A program made the position numbers and the translations under genes. The notes under the pieces were generated by a model that saw only the letters and a program-made list of their open reading frames with translations, was not told the origin of the DNA and made no database searches. This document shows positions 36,311 through 47,500 of a stretch of DNA of 64,000 nt, piece after piece (the stretch's first letter is position 1; each line of letters begins with the position of its first letter). Origin of the DNA: Chiua virens (Eukaryota; Basidiomycota; Agaricomycetes; Boletales; Boletaceae); contig JAHNUO010000062.1 in assembly GCA_019787685.1 (NCBI GenBank), positions 1 to 64,000 on the forward strand, given 5' to 3'.

Positions 36311-36918
36311 GTAAACTGAATGCATTGTAAGGGTTATGTTTTTCACTGTCTCTTTCATATGCCTGTAATTTACTCGCATCACGGTCTTCCTCTTGCATGA
36401 CCTGCACTCATTTTCCTTTTTTTTCTGCATCGTTTTCTTCCTCTTCTTCTCGTGCTTGGCATTGTTTGTTGTTGGGTAGTACTGAGTACTTCACGCTTGT
36501 AGTAGTTGTAATTAGTAGTTTTCCCCTAAACTTATGAAAAGCATGATTTACCGCCCACACCGTAACAATATTGTTGACGGATCCACAGAATCATTTGAAT
36601 TGTTCAACTCCAACTTGTTATGTAAGGATGATATCATTGTCAAAGCACAGCCACAAAGCTACGTGAGCGAGACACCCAGGTCTCGCTTCCTCACTGCTCC
36701 TTCAGTCACGCCTGGTGAGTCCTCAGAATCTCGAGCACAGAAGTAACTGAACTAGACCCAGGCTACATCACTTGAAGAGACAATCTCAGCCGCCCTCGCA
36801 GCTTATGCCCGGCCTGCTGCCATTCGGGGTCGGAAAACCCTTTGTCCGTACACTCGTTTACCCTGCCAACTTGAATATCCATAGCGGTCTTTGAGCCTGC
36901 TGGTATTTTCCAGTGATT
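36311..36918. other. intergenic between two plus-strand genes
   Basis: A T/C-rich stretch at about 36410-36460 is a likely 3' or promoter pyrimidine tract. No gene is recognised. Confidence 0.5.
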
Positions 36919-38215
36919 ATGGCTACAGCTACACCTGAGATTCAAGTATCCGCAATGTTCCGTGCTGACCCCGAGTCCGCTGCATGGCGCTGGGTCCATT
37001 GCCTCACGTTCTCAGTCGAGACTCTCAGTCAGCTTCATTTCCCAAGACCATACCAATGGATTAAATATGCAATTGGGGTTGTTGTCGGCGCATATGGTGA
37101 ACTTTCTTCCAGCGTTGACTCGCACCAGGATGTCATCGATCGTAACGACCTCCCATCTGAGACCATCCACTTGTACTATCACCTCACTGATGAGGAGAGA
37201 CAGAGAATGTTCCCCATTGATCTGGACATGGGAAGCCCCACTGTCACTTCCAGTAGCTTCTCGACACGGAGGCTAGAATTCCGTGACAAAGTCGTGGAAC
37301 GAGATCGTGCGTGCGTGTTAACAGGTGCTGGGCTGCATATGTGCGAGGCTGCACACCTCGTGTCCCACGCTAAAGGTGATGATGTATGTCTTCTATTGTC
37401 CCAATTTCACATTGCTCACTGTGCGATAGTACATTGCAAGTTATACTCAACACCGAAGTCGAGTTGAAAATGACGTCGTAGAGGAGGTCGATGATGTTCG
37501 AAATGGAATACTAATAAATTCTAGTGCTCGTAAAGGCTTTGGTAAATACACTGCATTCCTAATGGTACGTGATAACTCTTTTACTCTCAATGGTGCCTGA
37601 TGCAGATGGCCAACTACATAGACACCTAATTTTGCCATGACAACCGCGGACATTCACCCTGACTTGCCACCAGGAGAGCAATGTTGTACTGCACATCGGT
37701 TTGTTCCCGGCCCAGCACATGACTCCGATTTTGGTGGCATACTTCATCCGGGTTGTCGTGTCCAGATGCCTCCCAGTGGTTCTGATGATCGCTCAAACTG
37801 GCCCCCAGACATACTCTTCGATGCCGTTTATGCCAACGCAGTGTTACTACACTTTGCTGCTCCAGGTCTACAGGATGTTGTTCGTCAATGGAAATCTACC
37901 TTTTACCCTGGAGGAGTCACAAGTGCAAGGCAAGCAGACTACCACGCAATGATTCAAGAGCGAGCTGGCCGGAAACAGGAGGACGAACAAAAGGATGAAC
38001 GTAATCAGCGTCATAGAAAACGTTCAGAGCGTGCCGGTGAAGACACCCTGGACACCATGGACATCCTCATGATACTGCCATACATCGCGATGCCACCAGA
38101 GAGAGTGAAACAATTTTGGAGAGAAACTAAGGAGAAGAAGCAACAGATGGAAAGGACCCGCTTAGAGGACAAGGTTGTGGGTTGGAGAAAGGATGTTATC
38201 GATGCGTTCCCGTGA
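36919..38215 (+). CDS. HNH_2-type nuclease-domain protein
   Basis: Predicted 397 aa. Exons are 36919-37383, 37430-37564 and 37622-38215, with matched phases. The central domain (about 120-215) reads FRDKVVERDRACVLTGAG, then MCEAAHLVSHAKGDD (C142, H146, H150), then EEVDDVRNGILINSSARKGF and AFLMTPNFAMTTADIHP. This is the HNH_2 form common as stand-alone genes in basidiomycetes. The likely metal-binding and catalytic His and Asn residues are present. The N-terminal 120 residues are unfamiliar. The C-terminal 150 residues are charged and helical (QERAGRKQEDEQKDERNQ). Function is unknown; nucleic-acid cleavage is possible from the fold. The ATG at 36919 is the first in-frame start downstream of stops. 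Confidence 0.85.
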
Positions 38216-39115
38216 TGGTTTCGTTTTCTGATCTTGTAACCTTTATGAATCCATTTGTAGGTCTCTGTTTGCGAAATAGTAACTTTGTAGAACATTCGAT
38301 GCTAGGTAACCTACTACAGCAGATAGCGACGGGAAAGCGAAATACTCTTGAAGTATGAGCAGAACCATGACTGTAAGTATTGCACGGAAGCCGAGAGGTT
38401 CGTACATGTGACTCTCGTCTCTGGAATTTGGGTGCTGATCAAATGAACATTGTCAAGGACACTCCGGGGGGAGAGAACAAAGAGAGAACTGCCAGTGCAG
38501 TGGTTGGTCGACTCATCGACTGAGCCCGGCTCAACGAATCTAAAGACAATGTCAGCATTTATCGGCAGCGCCGACGTCGAAGACTAGTCTGTCCAGGTCT
38601 ATTTCATTCCGTCCACACTCTCAGTGACCAATGTTGCAGGTGGAGGCCACTGATCGGACATGGAAAAGCGTTCGACCCGGTCGATTCTTCATTTTTTGCG
38701 CCAACGTTCTCGGTTCACTATGCGGGACAGCGCCGTCTCCCGTAACGACCAACGCAGACACTAGTTGTCCATACGGCTCGGAGTTCCCTCAGATGTCTAT
38801 CCGTGACGATGTTCGGTGCGTTCATCCAGATCCAGATCCAATCCGCCACCACAGCTCGCCGTCGCAGTCTACACAAACACGTTCTCGACAACCTCGGGAC
38901 ATCAAGTGTCGCCGTCGCTACCAGCGGCTCGACGGGCGGCATGGTCGCTCTCGAATGGCCACTATGCAGTCTTCCTGGATACGTTCGCCTCGCCATCCCC
39001 CTCGCCACCTCCGGGATGCATCGAGATGAATCGATAATATTTCAATGCGTGTGGTAGTACAATTGTGCCTTTGGAGATCCAATCTGCTCCCTTTTGCGAA
39101 AACGCAGCACAATAG
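38216..39115. other. intergenic between convergent genes
   Basis: Contains the 3' ends of the HNH gene (plus) and the split-barrel gene (minus). Frames of 60-132 codons in 38.6-39.1 kb overlap each other in several frames and have no recognised domain. Confidence 0.45.
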
Positions 39116-40009
39116 TTATTCTACGACGACGTCGTCGCCACCTTTGGCAGCTCGAATCGCATCGTTTTTCCTCTTCACATTCTGCTGCCTCAGGTACTCT
39201 CGGATATCTTCCGGTATGGTCTGCACAACATTGTATCCACCTGGCACAGGCTCGCCGAAACCCTCAAATACCTAGGAACAGGGTCACACGTCACTACAGG
39301 AGATCTCCGAGACGCACAGAACATACCGGCACGACACCTGTCCACACTCTCTTGACTAGTTCCTCGTTCTGTATATCCGAGCGGTCATCATGAGGTCCTT
39401 CCGCTCTTATCTTGGCGCTTGCGCTAACTATGTGCACTTTGAGGACCTGCGTGGTCTGCAGCTCTGCACTCGTAGGGGGGTTCCGAGTAGTATCCCATCG
39501 TTTGGGTAGGACACCGTTGGTGAGAAGGGTCATCGCCCAGAGCTTCTCGTCAAGGTCCGAGACGACGGTGACGGTACCCTGAAGGACAGCGGACCGGTAG
39601 TTGTAGCTGTGCGAGAAGGGGCTTAAGGCGAGCACGAGGCCATCGACATGGGTCGCTGCGATGCATACATAGAACGGATCCGATTCGCTTTCATGCGACT
39701 CCGTGGCGGCCGGAGAAATCTTCATGAGACGGCTAGAGACGTGCCCTGGAGCAAACGGCAGGGGTCATGTGTACGCCAGATGTTCGACCGGAAGGACACG
39801 AGCTTACCGTGAAGATAGCATGCAGGCGCATCGTCTCCACCTTCTGGATAGAGACCGACCTTTCCTATCATGGGTAAAATGATCGGCATACGTTCTTGTG
39901 GATCATCATGGGTACCAGAGGGTGAGGGTGGAACGAAGGAGACGTGGACGACGGACGCAGCGTTAACAATACCATGAACGGTCTCATAGTCGTAGGCCGC
40001 TGTTGTCAT
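39116..40009 (-). CDS. FMN-binding split-barrel (pyridoxamine 5'-phosphate oxidase-like) protein
   Basis: Predicted 258 aa. Exons on the minus strand are 40009-39808, 39745-39327 and 39271-39116, in phase. Features in order: YDYETVHGIVNAASVVHVSF, MIGKVGLYPEGGDDAPACYL, LHGHVSSRLMK, ATHVDGLVLALSPFSHSYNY then RSAVLQG, and near the end VFEGFGEPVPGGY. This is the arrangement of the Pyridox_ox_2 family (nitroimidazole-resistance/NimA-like flavoproteins), which bind FMN. The last exon was placed at the GTATGT donor because that restores the conserved tail; reading through gives a premature stop. Substrate unknown. Confidence 0.88.
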
Positions 40010-41594
40010 TGAAAGTGTATTCGATTAGCGGCTGCTTACTGTTCGGCGGATGCAACAATCGATCTAACCTCGATTCTTCCTCCTATTCACGGTGTTGCTC
40101 GGTCCTTTGGGGTAGCTATCAGCGTCGCCAGTATCCATGGGGGAATTGCCAGTGCTTGCTTGGGCGCCTCGAAGTCTTACTTGCATAAATATAGAGTTAG
40201 AATCAATCGATCGATTAGTCTCTGGCCGTCGGCGCTCCGAAACCGACAAAGATACATCGATCGGCAGCCTAAGATATTATTGATGAGAAACTAAACAGTG
40301 ACATTTATGTAAAGTTGAAGATACGCATATCGTGTCTTACAACTTCAGCGCGAATATTGCAGGACCACTCCAGTGACCTTCGCTGCATATAAAATGTCGA
40401 GGGTGATCAACCTGAGACAACCCGCACTTCGGCGGTTTGTGATCAGTGGTTCCCACGCCTCGGGACGCCGGAACCCCGCATTGACGAGTCGGAACTTGGA
40501 AGAGGGTGCGCGATATTGTTATGGGCCGCATGATCCATTTGTACTGACGTCGATAGTAAAGTTTCCAAAGTGTAAATATGTGTGAACTTCGAGACCTGGC
40601 AGTGTTGGCACGGGCGCAGGGTTCAACTTCCGAGTCTTTTCTCTGATAACCCTCCATTGGTTACCGGGCCGTGAGCACTTGATCCATTACCAAACGTTCA
40701 GAAAATCAAAATCCGAGGTCTGGGGACTTGGTGTGGGCTGGTGATGTGGCAGCACCCCATTGGTGACTTGGCAGTCGATAGATGATGACTCAACGGTACA
40801 ATCCAAAAGGCCGCAAAGCAAGTCACTCGACGAACCTGTCAAGTGCTGGCTCGAATGGGAAATAATCAAGTGTTATCTGTCCCTTTCGAGCGTCTTTGCG
40901 GGGAATTTGCGAGGTCCCACCGGGTCTATTTCAGATGTCCCCGTGAAGCCCAAAAAGGTGTGCCAAGCCTGCGATGGTCTACCAGAACATGTTTTTTTCT
41001 CCAAGTCCATCAGAAGCATGATAAGCAGTGTCAGTTGTAGGTCTCCTTGGCGGTCATCTCCGCACCAGGTCTGCAGTCCCTCGGAGTCCATCCGCCAAAG
41101 CAAGGAATCACTCAGATGTGATACCAGTGATCGGGTTGCCGCTGACATCCACATTGGCCCGATTGTACCTTTGACAAAGTGTGCGAAAGTCACCCAGCAG
41201 CTGCACATCCCTTTTCAAATTTCGTGAGCGTGTCATTTTCCTAGATTGCAAGACTCAGTTATAGGGAGAACGCAAACTGACCTTTGCCGGCACCGAACAT
41301 CACAGGGAAAGGTAAACAGTGCTTTCCCGTCGGCGACGAACCGCGCCTCCGAAGTTGGTAAACCCGCCTCGTCTTCCTCACTCGAGTGCACAATCAACTC
41401 GACAAACCTTTGCATTATGGCCGCTATGATAGCGTGATAACACACTCCGTCTGGCGCTATCGCAGTGCAGTTCGTAACTGATGGAAAAGATACAACGACA
41501 TCCCATTCAACTTTCGATATGATAAACGCATCCGTGAATCAGATGTCCCACGTGAAATAACAGTAAGCAAAAAAGGGGGGGAACGGTACACGAG
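40010..41594. other. intergenic, no gene recognised
   Basis: About 1.6 kb with overlapping frames up to 155 codons (plus, 40760-41227) that lack conserved features. The portion near 40010 is the promoter of the split-barrel gene and that near 41594 the 3' flank of the transcription factor. Confidence 0.45.
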
Positions 41595-44500
41595 CTACGT
41601 CGCGAGCTGAGCTTCCGACCCCTGGAACACCCCATACACAGGGTGAATACCCGGGATCGCGCCGATCGTCCGTTCGTCGTGCAAACTCCCCATGAGTGGT
41701 GCGTCCGGCCATGAGAATCTACGGATGAGTGAGCCGAGCAACGAGCGGCATAAACGAGACACGCACCCAGGCATCATCATATTACCCCACCACACGTCGT
41801 TGAGTGCGTGCATCGTCGCGAGCGTGCCCGAATCTGCCAACACGTCCGCCATACTCACATCACTCTCAAGAGGCTCCGAAACGGCATCATGCGCCGCAGG
41901 AACGAACGACGGCGCGTCGAGCGGGTGCGTGGCCGTCGCTCCCGTCGAAGGCGTCTCGATCCCGTTTTGGAACGAGTTCAAGGCCAATTGCATCGAATCA
42001 CTATCCTGGCGCGGATGAGAGCCATGCTGCGCCGCGTGCGGCGCATGTGAACTCGAAGGGTCCCGAGCCGCCATGTAGCTGTGTGATGGAGGTTGGACCG
42101 CGCGTTGACTCGCTGGCGGAAGTGGCTGCATGCGTCCGGCGATGCTACTCCCACCCCTGCGATGTTTCATGAGTAAACTTTCCAGGAAACGCGCGTACAG
42201 ACGGGGCGTGTGACGTTCGTCAATCGCCACTTCTTGCAACGTGGTGATGAGTCGGCCGATCAAGTCGAAGATCTCATTCTCCATCTCTTGGGTGAGAATG
42301 TGGACAAATTCGGGTCGGAGAAGCTGTTTTAGGTACTGAGGACGATAAATTCATTCACCAAGGAGGATGACGAACCTTGAGCAGAAAAGCAGAGGCAAAC
42401 GAGGCAAATATGAAGTGACCTGTACGTAAGATAAGCGACAGATGACCTCGTATCAAACGTAAACGGTACTTACCATCAGGGGAGGAACGCATCAAGCCAC
42501 TTGGTGCAAGGACATTAACCATGTGTTTGATGACAGCCGTTGCGGCCTCAAAACACTGCCAGAAATGTATGAGTCCGGGGTACATCCAAGTGAGTAAGTA
42601 AATACCTTGGTGAGAAAGAAATTGTCGCTTGCTTCAACGCCACGTTGGAACGCATTTTGAAATCCGAACGAATACATGACGAGCCGGGAGTAGTTGACAA
42701 GGCTACGCTATGTTCAGAAAAGCAGGGTCTAACATTAACGCGAGACGGCTTACAAGGGAAGTAAGGTGCAGCGGAAGCGGCACCCAGAGTCTGCAACAGA
42801 GTCGTCAGCGCCGTGAATACGAGGGAGCAGCAAGTGAAACAAACCGTTGGGGTCCGACTCCGATTCAAAACGTTGCTCCCACTCTTCAAAATAGGTCGTC
42901 AAATGTGCATCATGCCGGCGCGTCACCGTGAGAAAGTCCAGAGACTGTGGTGATGTGAACCCATAAGTCGACCGCAGACAGAGAAGAACCCACCCTGTCC
43001 AATCCAGTCGGAGAACTCGGATCCGAGAATATGGTTTCATGAAAGCGACCGACGATGCGCAGTAATTGGGAATAAGCGCAGAGATGAATATCATACTAAC
43101 ACCCAGTGAGATCTCCGCGCTCGAGTATGACGCCACGCCTACCTTGTCCCTGAACTGGAAGCGTCTATACCAATCCGCCGAATTCCTCGTGATGTAGTCG
43201 TCCTTGATTGTGGTCGGTTTCCCAAACTGCGTCGCGGTCGACCGATCAAGATTGAAACAGATCATCCAGACGCGCGTCCGATTGAGCATCTCACGCTCCT
43301 GTCGCTCCGTTTGCGGCTGAGTCATAGACACTTGATGGAGATTCAAATCCGTGGCGATTCTGTAATGTAACGCGCAGGTGAATACGGGGAAGATAATGGG
43401 GAGCGAGCTCACCTAATTGCAAGCCCGGTATATAACCAACTCCGGTCTTCCTCCCATCGTCTAGCAGGAACGGCATAGATACTCATGAGGATATAAGCCT
43501 GGCACAACTCGACGGACTTCCATCCGTCGATGAGCGCGTTTGCCGCAGAGTGTCTCGCGAAGTGCATCGCCACAGGGTAAATCTCGGATTTTTCGCCGTA
43601 ATACCGGGATGAGATTGCGCAGACTGGCAACGTGTCAGGTGGGGCAACGGAGGGAAAAGGCAAGTCGACACCCACTAACGGTGAAAAGGAATGGACAACG
43701 CTGGAATATGGACGTTGAATTGTGAAGTTTTGGGTCCAGCAAGCCAATGAAGGGCTGGTGGAGATAAAGACGTCAGTCCAATCGTGCCTCGAATGAGAAC
43801 ATGACCCACGTTAATCTGCTTCCAAAAACTGGCCCAATGTCAGCTGCTTGCTACCGGAGAGTACGGAAGAATAATGAAACATACATGTCGAATAGTTTGT
43901 CTACATCCGCCGATGTCACCAATCCGTGTAACAATATATCTGGGGGGCTGTTTCGTTCAATTAAATGCTTTCGAATGTTGAGGTCATTTGCTGGACCTAG
44001 TTCAAAGACTCAATGACCGTCTGAGACAACGGCAACGGGACAAACCTGGCTTGAAGTATTCCTTGTTCGCCACACCCTTGAGAAACCCACTTCAAAATAT
44101 GTCCAAAAATCCAGTAAAAAAGGGATACGTACCACGTTATCGTCATCTTCCTCAGGCTTGCCACCACTACCCGCACCCGTGCTTCCCGGTCGCGCTCTGC
44201 TTTTCCCCTTTCCCTTGTCTTTCCCATTCTCTTTATCCAGGGAGAGGTTGGCGAGCAAACCAAGCGGAACGGTCACATCTGGTAACGCGCTGTGCACTTT
44301 TTCCGTATCCTCTTCTTCTGTGTTCGCCTCTTCGGGATCCTCGATAACATTGTCCGAGTCATCCATGGTATGCGAGACAGAAGGGCGACCACCGGTACTA
44401 AGGACGGAGGGCGCGAGTTCGCCGGCACGACGCATCTCGCGGATGATCTGCGTTCTTGCGGTGGACATCTGGTCAGGCTTTTGCGTGCTACCCTGGAGAC

Positions 44501-47500
44501 GATCCATCCAATCAACTACCCTGACGTTGTCCTTGTCAGAGGGTGAGATCGCCAACTTAAATTGATCGATTGCGAGGGGTGTCGCCATATATGGGTTGTG
44601 CAGCTATTTGGAACGACGGTGAGGAAGAACGTGTCGATTCTGAGAGCGTGCTTACCTGCTTCAAGAGGGATCCTATTATTTGATCCTTGTGACGAATTTG
44701 CGCAAGCAGGTACTCCCTTTTACTGATCCGGGGAATCGGTGATGAGCATGTTGACGACAAGGTTACAGAAGAGGCAGCAGAGGAATCAGAATCATGAGAA
44801 TGAATCGACGAATGTGACGCGGAGCGCTTCATCGTCGTCGAGATCAAACAAAAGGGAGGGTATAGCCGAGCAAGTAAAATTGAAAGGAAGATAGACGAGA
44901 AGAGACAGGAGGAAGAAACAGGAAGAGAGGGTGGGGGAAAGGGTGAAAATGTCAAGATTAAATAGCTTGAGCACAATGTGGATGCTGACGAGCAGCAGGT
45001 GATACAGCCTTTTCTGCGAGCAGTGTTCCTGCCGATGGGAAAGGATGCGAACAAGGGGAGACCGGAGCCTTGGCTCCTGAAGTAGAAACGATCCTGCACG
45101 TTGCCCTGCTTCCAAGAAATGATTTAAACCAGGCTGCCACCATGTCAACTGCTGCTTGACAAACGAGCGAACAGCCGCTTTGGCCTGGAGCATGTCACGC
45201 TCCGATAACCAAAATTGGAAAGTGACGGCAATGCAGTGCTCGGGGACGGAGGCAAAAGTCGGACGAAAGTAGCATCGCAAGGAACTTACTTTGGCGTATT
45301 CCTAGGCTTCTTTGCTTCGACAATACATGGATGGCCTGTGGAGGTACATCGCTTGCACGAAGTCGCACCCTCCGGGAAGTCACATTTCATCTATCATCAT
45401 CAACCGGAGACAGAGCAAAGAGCAAAGCGCAGTCAAAAACAGCAATCACGGTGCCCGAACCGGAGCGGTTGAGCCGAATCGACATAGCCCAGGGTGCAGT
45501 CGGTTCGAGTTTCCCATTTGGGGTATAGCAAGATTCCAGGTAGCGAGGGACGGAGCAAAGGAATGATAGGTGAAGTGAGCAGGCACGCGTCAGGAGAACG
45601 CAAGGAACCATTCAAAGGAATGGTTCATCGATGCCGTAGAGGTGGGCGCAAATGACGCCAGGGCAGTTTGCATGGGCGAAACACGTGAAGGGAAAACGAA
45701 AAAGGGATCAAATCGAGGTGATTGGATCGACAAAAGCAGAATGGTGTCGTCGACACGAGGATCCGGAGGTTGAGAAATCGAAATTGCAGTTGCATCCGTT
45801 TCAAAGTCAGACGATGACGAAAAAATACACGTCGGATGGAGGGGCCCCACGGTGATGAGATATGTCAAAGGTGCAAACACGTGAATTCGGAGACATTGTG
45901 CGCCGTAGGATTGCCCACGACAGAAAGTTTGCCGTAAGATGGTGGAGAGAGAGAGATTTGATAAGCGAGTTGATACGCATGCAGTAGGCGAGGGACGAAC
46001 CTTGAGTCGTTTGCAATAACTGCATGCTCCAATTCTGCGTAGTCGTGACGTGAAGGTGTATGGACAAGGAGGTGCGAGTGGGTTGCATCACCGAGCCGAA
46101 GAGATATGGAGAGCCCGAGACCCGTCGAGATACCGAATACACGACCGGCAGATTCGCGATTCCAGGCGCAGTCGACCAAAAATCGCGTCCGCATAACGTA
46201 ACAGATACGGAATAACCGTCATAGGATTATGGGAGTGGAGAAAGAAACGACAAGACGGTGCCGGTGCGACGGAGTCGGAAGGACACAACGCCAATTAATG
46301 ATTGACGCGCAGCAACACCGTACCGGTTGGCGTGCAGTGAATGGACCGTTTGCGCGCCAATAGCCGACGGGGCAGTGCGGCCGCAGGATGCCGATGACCG
46401 GTCATCGGTGGCCCGGGTACAATGTATACCCGAATAGCCAGTTCGAGCGACATCGCAGTACATGGACAACACAAAATTCGATGCAGACAGATGAAAAAAA
46501 GTGGAGGCATCCCACAGGGACATGAAAAAACGAGGGAAACGGGAAAACGCACATTCCATGAACATGCATAATGATGTATTGTCCGTGGCGGTCGCGACGC
46601 AATCGGGATGCATCCGAGTCAGAAATATTGTGCAGATGATGATCGAGAATGCAGAATGCAGAAGGAAGGAGAGACAAATAAAATCTGATTAGCGTTTACT
46701 CAAAGGGGGGAAGAAAGCGGGGCAGTGAAATAAAAGACGTACTTCCGCCCACCAGGAGTTACAACCTGACCAGCACCACCGGTTCCTCCAGGTTCATTTA
46801 TCCCTGCACTTGTACCGCCGCCATCATCCGGACCAGGGATCCACTCAATGTCATCATCGTCACTTTCACTGTCACTCCCGACTGGGTTACTTCGAGAGGG
46901 CGGTATGGACGTATGCTGTCGCGCGCGCTTTGGTGGACGAGGTCGCTTTGTCGAAGTTCGTACCAGTGGGGCACGGGCGGCGGGTACAGCAGTTTGTCCT
47001 TGTCTTTGAGGTGTGGCCACCGGATGCAGCATAGACTGATTGTTTGACTGAACTTGGGTGTTCGTAATTGCTGAAGCTGGAGTCGCATATAGAGTAGAGG
47101 GAGTCTCGTATTGGTATTGTTCCTGTGAGGGGACATGCAAGTGTGCGAGAGCTTGCGGGTGGGGTTGTTGATGTTGTTGTGCATACCCGTCTAACAATTG
47201 AACCCCGAAACTCGTGTGTGTGTGGTAGCTTGCGCTTCGTCCGGAATCGGTACGTGGAAACACACCTACAGGGCTCGAGGATTCCCCCAGAGGTGACCCA
47301 ATGACAGTTGACAAGGAGGTTGAATGTGCGTGGCTGGCGCTTCGTGCCTGCCCCGCTGAACGTTCCCCTACCATTACACTCTGACGTGGAGCCTGTACGA
47401 GGTTCCTTTGTTGTGCAGGTAAATTGCCCCCCGATCCAACCTCGGCTGGATACCGGGCTCCAAGACTTCCTGACTCCGTCATCCTCCCTACTCGCGATGA

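Noticed and set aside
38803..39057. Frame with SVAVATSGSTGGM, considered as a PLP-enzyme (serine dehydratase-like) fragment
   Set aside because: The match is limited to a short Ser/Gly-rich run, with no other family motifs and three frames open in parallel.
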